A model generated the notes under the pieces. That model saw nothing but the letters and a program-made list of their open reading frames with translations. It was not told where the DNA came from and did no database searches. Below, in pieces: positions 8,645-16,668 of a DNA stretch of 64,000 bases. Source of the DNA: Sporolactobacillus kofuensis (GTDB lineage: Bacteria; Bacillota; Bacilli; Bacillales; Sporolactobacillaceae); NCBI RefSeq assembly GCF_042660205.1, contig NZ_JBHSTQ010000009.1, forward strand, positions 1-64,000, written 5' to 3'. The position numbers were made by a program, and so were the translations under genes. Every line of letters starts with the position of its first letter. Position 1 is the stretch's first letter.

Positions 8645-9163
8645 ATGCGCGCAGACAATGAAACAATCGGTTATTTTACTAAACTGGCTGCTGAGAAACT
8701 CAATGTTACAAAAAGTAGACTAAGACATTTAACCATGGCGCTTGAGAAAAATGGGTATCGTTTCACAAGAAATAAAAGCAATCAACGGATTTTCTTTCAA
8801 GAAGACATGGAGACGATCAGCCAATTACTCGACAAGGTAAAGAGTGGTTTTACCATTGATGAAGCCTCAAAAACAATTTGCAGGAAAACGGATCTTGATC
8901 ACTTGCCGGCATCTACCGAATATGGCGTAGTCATTTCTGGAAATGAAGTGTCCATAGCAACTGAACAACTCCGATCTATGGTCGAACAAGTTGCAGCTTC
9001 TGCTGCGCAGCAAGCTGCTGACCAAGTAGCGCAAAGATTCACTACAGAATTTGAACGGCGCATCGAATTGCGCGATAAGCAGTTGATGGTTCATTTAAGA
9101 GAAGTCACCGAAGCAAAAAAACGACGTAAAGGAATTGTCTTCAGATTATTCGGTGCTAAATGA
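8645..9163 (+). CDS. MerR-like helix-turn-helix protein with C-terminal coiled coil (RacA/DUF3967-like)
   Basis: A 172-residue protein. Residues 5-70 (GYFTKLAAEKLNVTKSRLRH...KSNQRIFFQEDMETISQLL) form a MerR-type winged HTH in which a single-residue choice of conformation usually reads half a DNA site. Residues 105-160 are Ala/Gln/Glu-rich and predicted coiled coil, ending in a basic tail KKRRKGIVFRLF. This layout occurs in chromosome-anchoring RacA and in phage or plasmid regulators. ATG 8645 has GGAGTG in front; a longer frame from 8588 lacks a site. A terminator follows. Function not established. Confidence 0.7.
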   Translation: MRADNETIGYFTKLAAEKLNVTKSRLRHLTMALEKNGYRFTRNKSNQRIFFQEDMETISQLLDKVKSGFTIDEASKTICRKTDLDHLPASTEYGVVISGNEVSIATEQLRSMVEQVAASAAQQAADQVAQRFTTEFERRIELRDKQLMVHLREVTEAKKRRKGIVFRLFGAK

Positions 9164-9172
9164 GCAACAGTA

Positions 9173-9213
9173 GAAAAACCAGACGTAGAATCATGATCTA
9201 CATCTGGTTTTTC
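9173..9213. terminator. Bidirectional terminator between convergent genes
   Basis: Inverted repeat GAAAAACCAGACGTAGA / TCTACATCTGGTTTTTC with one mismatch and A/T runs on both sides. It separates the HTH gene from the convergent YjdJ-like gene. Confidence 0.85.
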
Positions 9214-9216
9214 AAT

Positions 9217-9498
9217 TTATAAAGGTTTGTACTTATAATGCTGATACTCTTTTTTTCGCTCAAAAAGTACTTTAGCGTAGGAACATACTGGGAGAATTGA
9301 TAAATTCTCTTTTTCAGCCAAATTAACCACTGCTTGAATTAATTGCTGGGCAATGTGCTTACCACGATAGTTTGGATCAACGAACGTGTGGTCAATACTA
9401 ATCACTGAGGGTCCTTGTTCTGAAAAAGTTACTTCGCCAATCTCTTTTTTTTGATCATCAAGAATATAGAAACGATTGTTTCCTTGTTTCAGTTCCAT
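9217..9498 (-). CDS. Small GNAT-like acetyltransferase (YjdJ/Gcn5-related minimal fold)
   Basis: About 93 residues of the short acetyltransferase-like family (B. subtilis YjdJ, E. coli YjdJ type). The conserved core is IDHTFVDPNYRGKHIAQQLI near 35-54 followed by CSYAKVLFERKKEY, the minimal acetyl-CoA-binding Y/FRGxGIA motif and the C-terminal cysteine-tyrosine segment. ATG 9498 has GAAGGG seven bases ahead; an in-frame ATG at 9534 is less well placed. Substrate unknown. Confidence 0.75.
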   Translation of the reverse strand: MELKQGNNRFYILDDQKKEIGEVTFSEQGPSVISIDHTFVDPNYRGKHIAQQLIQAVVNLAEKENLSILPVCSYAKVLFERKKEYQHYKYKPL

Positions 9499-9736
9499 CA
9501 AAACCCTTCTTTCACTTTTTAAAGTTTGTTTCATCCTGTCTTTACTTCTCCATAATATCGGATATTCCTTTAAAAGTGGGGATTAACCTGTTAACAGGCT
9601 CTGATTGATTGAACGAATAAGTTTATAGTGCCTTGAAAAATATATGTTTGCACCAGATATTTTGTCCATAACCAAAAGGCGGCATCCACATACCTTGTTA
9701 ATGTAAGACCAATACAGAGAACAAGGAGGAGTTTAG

Positions 9737-10114
9737 ATGGGTTGGAATGACTTTGTTTATGGTCCGCAATCCGGAGGCTCTGGCTGTGGGTGTGGTTACA
9801 ATAATACCGGTAATTATGGAAATGGTAACTACAATAATAACAATTACGGCAACCAGAGTGATTACGGAAATCGTTGCGACGGTCGGGATTTGTTGAAAGG
9901 GATCTCAAAGAACGACTTTATTAAAGTATTTATTAAGAACTCAAGACCGGTGACCGGTTTCTTTGCCGGTGTTTCGAGAAATATACTGACGCTCTTCAAT
10001 TGTGAGAAACATAGCGTTTCTACAATTGACATCTGTCTTGAAGATGTAGTAGCGATTAAATCGTTTGGTGAACGCTTCGATGATGATAAGCGTCATGATG
10101 ATTGCGACTGCTGA
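9737..10114 (+). CDS. Asn/Gly/Tyr-rich spore-coat-like protein
   Basis: A 125-residue protein. Residues 10-48 are a low-complexity Gly/Asn/Tyr tract with two CGC motifs. Residues 50-115 form a compact domain (FIKVFIKNSRPVTGFFAGVS, ILTLFNCEKHSVSTIDICLEDVVAI) that reads like a small Sm/SH3-type beta barrel, and the acidic tail ends CDC. Such arrangements occur in spore coat or exosporium proteins of Bacillales, and spoIIP in the same window shows the host sporulates. AAGGAGGAG precedes the ATG by six bases and a terminator follows. The coat role is inference from composition. Confidence 0.65.
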   Translation: MGWNDFVYGPQSGGSGCGCGYNNTGNYGNGNYNNNNYGNQSDYGNRCDGRDLLKGISKNDFIKVFIKNSRPVTGFFAGVSRNILTLFNCEKHSVSTIDICLEDVVAIKSFGERFDDDKRHDDCDC

Positions 10115-10155
10115 TGCATAATCGTTGATTTACTTTGAACACGATGACGAGATAT

Positions 10156-10188
10156 GAACTTAAGGACATTCCTTAAGTTCTTTTTTTT
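10156..10188 (+). terminator. Intrinsic terminator
   Basis: Perfect 11-bp inverted repeat GAACTTAAGGA / TCCTTAAGTTC with a CAT loop, followed by eight T residues. It ends the coat-like gene transcript. Confidence 0.92.
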
Positions 10189-10324
10189 ATAGTATTCAAA
10201 GAGTGAAAGGTTGGTCCAATTTTTAAGAAAATTAGTTTATTTGTAAATGGTATAGATCCAATCCAGGCAGAAACAGTATTTCATACATAAATGGTTCTAT
10301 CTCATCAAAATAATTTCAGTACAT

Positions 10325-10418
10325 AAACATGCAATCGGGGTTCCAACCCTGTGTGGATTCACTAATTCGACAAGGATTGTGCAGGGAAGAGCAAAACCGT
10401 GACTATTTGCATGTTTTT
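10325..10418 (+). ncRNA. Candidate structured RNA (leader or small RNA) upstream of the amidase gene
   Basis: A perfect 10-bp outer stem (AAACATGCAA 10325-10334 with TTGCATGTTT 10407-10416) encloses 72 nt and is followed by further T residues. Inside, CCCTG 10347-10351 can pair with CAGGG 10382-10386, extended by wobble pairs, or alternatively GGGTT 10338-10342 with AACCC 10345-10349; these options are mutually exclusive, as in switching RNAs. It does not match the consensus of the TPP, SAM, purine, lysine, glycine, fluoride, ZTP or SRP RNAs as remembered. It lies about 80 bases before the amidase start. Could be a riboswitch, an attenuator or an independent small RNA. Confidence 0.4.
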
Positions 10419-10495
10419 CATTGAAACGGTAAGATTAGATTAAATTTAAAGACACTATTTAATTCGTTCTGATCTTAATCAATGGAGTGAACCCT

Positions 10496-12046
10496 ATGTC
10501 TAAAAAGAGAAAATTCGCGTTTGCGGCTGCTCTTACTGGAGCGGCTGCGGCTGCACTGACTGCAGGGATGTATATTCGTCAGGAAGCAGCGAAACGCAAG
10601 CCTTTTGAAATTGAAGAAATGACAATTAGTGGAATCCAGAAAGCTCTGAAACTTGGACAAATTACCTCGAAAGATCTTGTTCAGATGTACCTAGATCGGA
10701 TCGAGCAATTTGATAAGAATGGACCTAAGTTGAATGCCGTGCTTGAATTGAATCCTGATGCACTTCATGAAGCTGAATCATGTGATGTACGACGTTCAGT
10801 CACACCGGATGTTGGTCCATTATTCGGAATTCCTGTCATCGTCAAAGATAATATTAATACATCTGGAAACATGCATACAACTGCTGGATCTATCGCGCTT
10901 GCGAATCACAAGTCAGTAGAAGATGCGTTTGTTGTCAAGAAGTTAAAACAAGCAGGTGCCATTATTATTGGAAAAGCTAACCTCACGGAATTTGCCAACT
11001 TTATGACGGAAGGTATGCCAAATGGCTACAGCTCGCTCGGAGGTCAAGTTCTCAATCCGTATGGAGCAAGCTTTGATGTTGGAGGATCGAGCAGCGGTAC
11101 AGCTGCAGCTGTTGCAGCCAACTTGGCAACTGTAGGCATTGGTACCGAAACTTCTGGTTCAATAATTTGTCCGGCTGCGTACAATTCAGTCGTTGGTATT
11201 AAGCCGACGGTCGGAGTTGCAAGCCGTAGTGGCATTGTTCCCATTGCGCATAGTCAGGACACTGCAGGGCCAATCGCACGAACTGTACAAGATGCGGTGA
11301 TTTTACTTAACGCAATGACCGGAATGGACGAGGATGATGAAGAGACGATCTGGAGCCAGGGGGATGTGGAGAAAGACTATACCATTTACTTGAAACGTGG
11401 GGAACTAAAAAATGCGCGACTTGGGATCGATCGCCGTTATTTGGACTCAGTAAGTGATGAAAAAGCCACAATTATTAATCAGGCGCTGGATCTAATGCGT
11501 GATAAAGGTGCTGTGATTGTTGATCCAGCAATCATACCATCTACGGATACACTTGAAGAACGTGAGTCATCTGTGATGATCCAAGAGTTCTCGTACGATC
11601 TAAATCAATATCTTGAAAAATTGCCAAACGAAGTACCAGTTCACAGTATTTCTGAATTAATTGATTTTAATAAAGAACATCCAGACAAAGCTTTAAAATA
11701 TGGTCAAACACGACTTGAAAAAGCGGAAAAACTATCCGGTGATTTGGGAAACCGTCAATACTTGGCAGATCGTGCAGAAGATTTGAGATTATCACGTAAA
11801 GAAGGTATTGATGCCGTCATGAAATCGCGAAAACTTGATGCACTGATCTTCGCAGATTACCAAGGATCGGATATTGCTGCTAAAGCTGGATATCCATCAA
11901 TTACGATTCCTGCAGGTTATACGCGTGATGGGGAACCAATCGGAATTACATTCGTCGGTTTAGCATTTAGTGAACCGCGTTTAATTGCACTCGCCTATTC
12001 CTTTGAACAAGCGACGCAACATCGCAAAAAGCCCGAATTATTATAA
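10496..12046 (+). CDS. Amidase-signature family hydrolase with N-terminal membrane anchor or signal
   Basis: A 516-residue amidase-signature enzyme (the fold of GatA, fatty-acid amide hydrolase and peptide amidases) that hydrolyses a carboxamide bond. The Ser-cisSer-Lys triad is visible: K117 in PVIVKDN, the cis-serine within GGSSSG at 196-201, and the nucleophile S222 in TETSGSIICPA. Residues 1-25 (basic start, then an Ala-rich hydrophobic run) look like a signal or anchor, so the enzyme probably acts at or outside the membrane, unlike GatA. No gatB or gatC is nearby. ATG 10496 follows GGAGTG; an in-frame GTG lies at 10487. Substrate unknown. Confidence 0.85.
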   Translation: MSKKRKFAFAAALTGAAAAALTAGMYIRQEAAKRKPFEIEEMTISGIQKALKLGQITSKDLVQMYLDRIEQFDKNGPKLNAVLELNPDALHEAESCDVRRSVTPDVGPLFGIPVIVKDNINTSGNMHTTAGSIALANHKSVEDAFVVKKLKQAGAIIIGKANLTEFANFMTEGMPNGYSSLGGQVLNPYGASFDVGGSSSGTAAAVAANLATVGIGTETSGSIICPAAYNSVVGIKPTVGVASRSGIVPIAHSQDTAGPIARTVQDAVILLNAMTGMDEDDEETIWSQGDVEKDYTIYLKRGELKNARLGIDRRYLDSVSDEKATIINQALDLMRDKGAVIVDPAIIPSTDTLEERESSVMIQEFSYDLNQYLEKLPNEVPVHSISELIDFNKEHPDKALKYGQTRLEKAEKLSGDLGNRQYLADRAEDLRLSRKEGIDAVMKSRKLDALIFADYQGSDIAAKAGYPSITIPAGYTRDGEPIGITFVGLAFSEPRLIALAYSFEQATQHRKKPELL

Positions 12047-12079
12047 GCAGTCTCTGTCAAAATAAGTACTCCAGCCTTT

Positions 12080-12112
12080 GTGCCTGATTCTAACAAATTG
12101 GGCACTTTTTTT
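12080..12112 (+). terminator. Intrinsic terminator after the amidase gene
   Basis: A 10-bp stem GTGCCTGATT / AATTGGGCAC (with G-U pairs) is followed by nine T residues. Confidence 0.8.
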
Positions 12113-12161
12113 TATTTCGAGAATACATATATAGGAGAAATGAACTAAGGAGGCTGATCGT

Positions 12162-12602
12162 ATGAGAGAAATGGACAAAGAACAGACTCCACAGATCACG
12201 AATGAGGTAATGTGTGATCGGCTTCGGTATGCGATTCTACTCGAACGCCAATCATTGTGCTGCATTGAGGTGTTAATGAGTCAGGCAAAAACAGAAAGGG
12301 AACGTCACAAGATTGCTGAAATCCGCGAAGATGAGGTGAGGCATGAACAACACTTTCTCGCCCTCTATCAGGAGTTATCTGGGAACAATGAACGTCCGCC
12401 TGACGTCAAGTTCGTTTGTCCGAGCAGCTATCTAGAAGGACTTCGTCGCGAGATTGAGCAGCAGCAAGGGGCGGGAGATTTCTATTTGAAATCAGGAGAC
12501 ACAGCATCTGAAGAACGCGTCAAAACCTGTTTTTATCGAATAGCTCAAGATGAGCAGCAGCATTCTGTTTGGTTTCTCTATTTTTACACCTTATACAAAT
12601 AA
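12162..12602 (+). CDS. Ferritin-like / rubrerythrin-type di-iron protein
   Basis: A 146-residue all-helical protein with two carboxylate-histidine motifs, EIREDEVRHEQHF (about 54-66) and RIAQDEQQHSVWF (about 126-138), matching the ExxH pairs of a ferritin-like four-helix bundle that binds two metals. Additional glutamates (E29, E36) sit on the first helix. This suggests metal or peroxide handling. The AAGGAGG site is eight bases from the ATG. It stands alone between terminators. The specific activity cannot be read from the sequence. Confidence 0.75.
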   Translation: MREMDKEQTPQITNEVMCDRLRYAILLERQSLCCIEVLMSQAKTERERHKIAEIREDEVRHEQHFLALYQELSGNNERPPDVKFVCPSSYLEGLRREIEQQQGAGDFYLKSGDTASEERVKTCFYRIAQDEQQHSVWFLYFYTLYK

Positions 12603-12759
12603 CACTGATGTATTACGGCGGCGATCCGTAGCCTCCTCAAACAACCAGTGATCTGCGTGAGCCCACTTGTTTGACGGTTTCCGCAAGAGTCTCGCACTGC
12701 ATATTCGGTAACATAACTTTGTTTCGTCAAAATTATATACTTTCTTCACTTGTAATAAA

Positions 12760-12788
12760 AAGGCATGCATGGAAAACCATGCATGCCT
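12760..12788. terminator. Terminator between convergent genes
   Basis: Perfect 13-bp inverted repeat AAGGCATGCATGG / CCATGCATGCCTT with an AAAA loop. It lies just after the rarD stop on the minus strand and after the ferritin-like gene on the plus strand. Confidence 0.75.
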
Positions 12789-12799
12789 TCTCATTTACA

Positions 12800-13747
12800 T
12801 TAATGGTGTTTTGATTCAGCTGTCCGTAACAAGACTGGATGATCTCTATTAAACAGAGTTGCTGACAAAGTGAAGATAACCAAAGCAACCCAAATGAACG
12901 AGAACGCAATCAGTTGTACGACATGGAATGGTTCTCGATAAATCGTAATACCAATGAGTAGCTGTAACGTCGGTGCGACGTATTGAAAAAATCCGATCAT
13001 TGTTAGTGATATACGCTGTGCACCTTCAGCGAAGAAGAGAAGCGGTACCGCTGTGACAACACCGGTACCAATAAGTAGTAAATTGATCAGCCAAGAACTG
13101 TGGCCAAATGCAGCAACCCCTGTTTGTTGTAAATAGAGTAAGTAAAAAAGTGCAGCAGGCACAATTAATAGGGTTTCTAATGTTAATTCAAGCGAAGGCT
13201 CAATATGGATCAATTTCTTTGCCAAACCATAGAAGCCAAACGTCAGTGCAAGCATTAACGCAATCCAAGGGAAATGGCCGTAATTTACTGTTTCAATTAA
13301 GACACCCATGGCGGCAAGTAGAAAAGCAACGAATTGCCAAATCGTCAGTTTCTCCTTTAAAAAAATAATTCCGAGTAAAATGCTGATCAGCGGATTAATA
13401 TAATACCCCATGCTCGATTCAATCACATGTCCATTATTTACTGCCCATATGTAAATAAGCCAGTTCACGGTAATTAAGACTGATGCGATGAAAACACAGA
13501 ATAGGAGCTTGGGTTTGGCAATTAATTCTTTTAACTGTTTGAGAAATTTTCCAAACGTTCTCGTTACAGCAAGCAATCCAAGCATTAGAATTAACGACCA
13601 AAAAATTCGGTGGGCAAGAATCTCTAATGCAGAAATCTGATGAATGAGCATCCAATAAAGCGGAAATAATCCCCACATAAAATATGCGGATAGGGAATAG
13701 ATCGCGCCAATCTTTGTTTCTCGATTGATCATTGTAGTGTTAAGCAT
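12800..13747 (-). CDS. rarD: EamA family transporter RarD
   Basis: A 315-residue, ten-helix drug/metabolite (EamA, DMT superfamily) permease. The N-terminal GAIYSLSAYFMWGLFPLYWMLI, EILAHRIFWSL and the mid-protein GHVIESSMGYYINPLISILLG stretches are hallmarks of the RarD subfamily. Each half carries five predicted helices (about 15-150 and 160-300). No clear ribosome binding site precedes the ATG at 13747, so the start may lie at the ATG five codons further in. Substrate unknown. Confidence 0.85.
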   Translation of the reverse strand: MLNTTMINRETKIGAIYSLSAYFMWGLFPLYWMLIHQISALEILAHRIFWSLILMLGLLAVTRTFGKFLKQLKELIAKPKLLFCVFIASVLITVNWLIYIWAVNNGHVIESSMGYYINPLISILLGIIFLKEKLTIWQFVAFLLAAMGVLIETVNYGHFPWIALMLALTFGFYGLAKKLIHIEPSLELTLETLLIVPAALFYLLYLQQTGVAAFGHSSWLINLLLIGTGVVTAVPLLFFAEGAQRISLTMIGFFQYVAPTLQLLIGITIYREPFHVVQLIAFSFIWVALVIFTLSATLFNRDHPVLLRTAESKHH

Positions 13748-13833
13748 GAAGCCGAAGCTAATGCCGAACCTTCACTTCCTTTCCATGAACGGAATTTTTC
13801 ATCATGTGAATAATCTTTTTGCATATCTGACCA

Positions 13834-14805
13834 TTATTGTAGAGGTTTTTTGGTTGAATGACTAGATAAATGTTTAGAGGGCAGGACCTCAGATGATTCT
13901 TTATGAATGTTCTTCTCCTGACTGATCTGTTTTGTTTTCCGATCAGTTGTCTCAATTTCATTTGCTGCAAAGCCTTCTCCAAATACTTCATGAACATCAT
14001 TGACTGTAACAAAGGCATCCGGATCGACTTCATGAATTAAGCTTTTCAGGCGAAACACTTCGTTGCTGCTAACCACGCAATACAGGACATTCATTTTTCT
14101 TCCTGTGTAGCCTCCATGACCATCCATAAGTGTCACACTTCGATCTAATAATTTGATCACTTGTTCGGCAATTTGATCACTTTTTTTTGAAAAAACCATG
14201 ATCGCTTTTGCAGAATAGGCGCCTTTTTGAATAATATCAATCATTTTCGCGCCAACAAACACGCCAACCAGCGTATACATCATCTGACGGTAATCCAAGT
14301 AAATAATTGATAATACAATGACGGCTGCATCAATAATCAGCATGGTCTTGCTCATTGCCCAGCCATATTTTTTGTGCGTAATCCTGGCAACGATATCCGA
14401 TCCACCGGTTGTTCCCCCGTATCGAAAGATAATGCCCAGTCCCCCGCCAATAAAAACTCCGGCAAACAAAGCAGCAAGAAACAAATCATGTTTCAGTGAA
14501 AAATCAAAAGTCATCCAATGTTGGAAAATATAAAGAAATATGGAAAGAGAGAAGGTGCCAATCAAAGTATAGATAAACTCATTGCGCCTGAAAAACCGCC
14601 ATCCAGCAAAAAAGAGGGGAATATTAAGCACAATGTTGCTGATTGCGGGATCAATTGAGAATAAATTGTAAAGGATCAGTGTAATCCCCGTAACCCCACC
14701 CTCTGCAAGCATATTTTTCATATTAAAGTTGACAAGTCCAAAAGCATAAATAGCAGCTCCGAGTAAAATAAACAGTATGTTTTTTGTTTTTAAATTTAAT
14801 TTCAT
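13834..14805 (-). CDS. YitT family membrane protein (DUF161 + DUF2179)
   Basis: A 323-residue protein of the YitT/YpjC/YqfU family. Five or six membrane helices (about 10-190) contain the conserved AEGGVTGITLIL and GGGLGIIFRYGGTTGGSDIVA segments, followed by a soluble DUF2179 domain (about 205-280: AIMVFSKKSDQIAEQVIKLL, CVVSSNEVFRLKSLIHEVDPDAFV). The hydrophilic tail after DVHEVFGEGF is some 40 residues longer than in typical members. ATG 14805 is preferred over an in-frame TTG at 14832. It is probably cotranscribed with no neighbour. The role of the family is not known here. Confidence 0.85.
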   Translation of the reverse strand: MKLNLKTKNILFILLGAAIYAFGLVNFNMKNMLAEGGVTGITLILYNLFSIDPAISNIVLNIPLFFAGWRFFRRNEFIYTLIGTFSLSIFLYIFQHWMTFDFSLKHDLFLAALFAGVFIGGGLGIIFRYGGTTGGSDIVARITHKKYGWAMSKTMLIIDAAVIVLSIIYLDYRQMMYTLVGVFVGAKMIDIIQKGAYSAKAIMVFSKKSDQIAEQVIKLLDRSVTLMDGHGGYTGRKMNVLYCVVSSNEVFRLKSLIHEVDPDAFVTVNDVHEVFGEGFAANEIETTDRKTKQISQEKNIHKESSEVLPSKHLSSHSTKKPLQ

Positions 14806-15024
14806 TGGTGTACAACAACCTTTCCCATTCAAGTCGCAATCTATATCATACGGTTAACTGTCCAATCCTTCAATAAAAGATCTCATAATTTCCCATTATT
14901 TCTTTTATCCCTTTTTTTCATAAGTTACAAATTGAGTAAAAAAAACAGGATCATTTTTCCCATTGCCCTTTGGCAAGCGGTCTTTTTTTCGCTAAAATAG
15001 GGAAGAGAAGCAGAGGTGATAGTT

Positions 15025-15369
15025 TTGGAACAAAGAACATTGGATCAATTTCAGAAAGATGTTGATGCATATATTGGGCAATTTAAGGAGGGCTACTTTT
15101 CTCCGCTTGCCCTAACCGCACGATTAACCGAGGAGCTTGGTGAACTTGCTCGAGAGATTAATCATTATTATGGTGAAAAGCAGAAAAAGCCTACCGAGGC
15201 CGAGAAAACAGTAGAAGAGGAACTTGGGGATCTCCTTTTCGTAGTCATCTGTATGGCGAACAGCTTACATATTGATTTGGGACAGGGACTAACAACTGTT
15301 CTGGACAAATTTCAAACCCGGGACAAGGACCGGTGGACAAGAAAGACAAGTGAAAGGGTTGAAGACTGA
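15025..15369 (+). CDS. ypjD: MazG-like nucleotide pyrophosphohydrolase, YpjD type
   Basis: A 114-residue MazG-fold protein homologous to B. subtilis YpjD. The metal-binding helix motif is visible as LTEELGELAREINHYYG (about 30-46) and EEELGDLLFVVICMAN (about 62-77), giving the ExxE...ExxD pattern that coordinates Mg. It ends TRDKDRWTRK. It probably hydrolyses a (d)NTP to the monophosphate and pyrophosphate. Start TTG 15025 lies six bases after AGAGGTG. It overlaps dapB in TGATG, so it is the first gene of the ypjD-dapB-mgsA-cca-birA operon, the same order as in B. subtilis. Confidence 0.88.
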   Translation: MEQRTLDQFQKDVDAYIGQFKEGYFSPLALTARLTEELGELAREINHYYGEKQKKPTEAEKTVEEELGDLLFVVICMANSLHIDLGQGLTTVLDKFQTRDKDRWTRKTSERVED

Positions 15370-16178
15370 TGACAGAAAAAGAACCAATTCGTGTTGTTGT
15401 TGCAGGACCAAGAGGGAGAATGGGATCGGAAACAATTCGTATGATTGCTCAATCATCGAATCTCACTTTGGTTGCTGCAGTTGATCACGGACATGATGGT
15501 GAACGCATTGAGGACTTGCTTGGCATTAACGGACTATCAGCGCGCATTTATGCGGATATAGATGCCTGCTTCTCGCAAGAACAACCGGATGTCTTAATTG
15601 ATTTTACGCACCCAGAAGTAGGAAAAAGAAACCTCCAAAAAGCAATTGATTATGGTGTCCGCCCGGTGATCGGTACCTCAGGTTTCTCAAATGAGGAAGT
15701 GGAAAACTACCGCAATCAAATGGATGAAAAGAAACTCGGTGGGATTATCGCGCCCAACTTTGCGATTGGTGCTGTACTTGTTATGAAATTCAGCCAAATG
15801 GCAGCGAAGTATTTTCCCGATGCGGAAATTATTGAATTGCACCATGATAAAAAGAAAGATGCACCTTCAGGAACAGCCATTAAAACGGCAGAATTGATGA
15901 CGAAAACACGCCAATCGAAGAAGCAAGGTGCTCCTGATGAAAAAGAAACCTTAGCGGGTGCTCGTGGTGCAGATTTTGACGGCATGCGCATTCACAGTGT
16001 TCGTCTACCTGGGTTGATCGCTCATCAAGAAGTTTTATTTGGCGGTAAAGGTGAACTTCTGACTCTTCGCCATGATTCAATGGATCGCACGTCGTTTATG
16101 ACAGGCGTTCATTATGCAACGAACACGGTTATGAATCTGGATACGCTCGTGTATGGATTAGAGAATATTCTCGACTAA
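15369..16178 (+). CDS. dapB: 4-hydroxy-tetrahydrodipicolinate reductase
   Basis: A 269-residue DapB that reduces hydroxy-tetrahydrodipicolinate with NAD(P)H in the lysine/diaminopimelate pathway feeding cell wall and dipicolinate synthesis. Visible are the nucleotide-binding GPRGRMGSE near 13-21, IDFTHPEV near 77-84, the catalytic LHHDKKKDAPSGTA (about 157-170) and the C-terminal tetramer loop. The start overlaps the ypjD stop (TGATG), indicating translational coupling. Length is normal for the family. Confidence 0.95.
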   Translation: MTEKEPIRVVVAGPRGRMGSETIRMIAQSSNLTLVAAVDHGHDGERIEDLLGINGLSARIYADIDACFSQEQPDVLIDFTHPEVGKRNLQKAIDYGVRPVIGTSGFSNEEVENYRNQMDEKKLGGIIAPNFAIGAVLVMKFSQMAAKYFPDAEIIELHHDKKKDAPSGTAIKTAELMTKTRQSKKQGAPDEKETLAGARGADFDGMRIHSVRLPGLIAHQEVLFGGKGELLTLRHDSMDRTSFMTGVHYATNTVMNLDTLVYGLENILD

Positions 16179-16206
16179 ACTACAGTCGTTCATAAGGAGT
16201 GATACG

Positions 16207-16623
16207 ATGAAGATTGCATTGATTGCTCATGATAAGAAGAAACCTGAGATGGTTGACTTCGCAATTGCTTATAAGAATGTTTTACAAAACCACAAGTTGT
16301 ACGCGACAGGGACAACCGGAATGAACGTTATGGAAGCAACCGGTTTATCCGTACACCGTTTTCAATCTGGACCACTTGGCGGTGATCAGCAAATCGGTGC
16401 GATGATTGCATCCAATGAAATGGATATGGTCATTTTCCTTCGTGATCCTCTGACCGCACAGCCGCATGAACCGGATGTGAATGCCTTACTCCGTCTAAGC
16501 GATGTATACCGAATTCCACTTGCAACCAATCTCGCTTCAGCAGAACTTCTGATGCATGCTTTAAATCGCGGCGAGATGCATTGGCGAGAATTAATTCATG
16601 CTCGCAAAAGTAAAGAATCATAA
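16207..16623 (+). CDS. mgsA: Methylglyoxal synthase
   Basis: A 138-residue enzyme converting dihydroxyacetone phosphate to methylglyoxal and phosphate, a phosphate-releasing bypass of lower glycolysis. Conserved features are IALIAHDKKK at 3-12, the phosphate-binding TGTTG near 37-41, GPLGGDQQIG near 58-67 with the catalytic aspartate, and FLRDPL near 79-84. AAGGAG lies eight bases before ATG. It is 28 bases downstream of dapB in the same operon. In B. subtilis bshB1 and bshA come next; here they are absent. Confidence 0.95.
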   Translation: MKIALIAHDKKKPEMVDFAIAYKNVLQNHKLYATGTTGMNVMEATGLSVHRFQSGPLGGDQQIGAMIASNEMDMVIFLRDPLTAQPHEPDVNALLRLSDVYRIPLATNLASAELLMHALNRGEMHWRELIHARKSKES

Positions 16624-16668
16624 TCAAGCGCTATTTAAAAGAAGTAATTGATAAATGGGGTGTACCCT

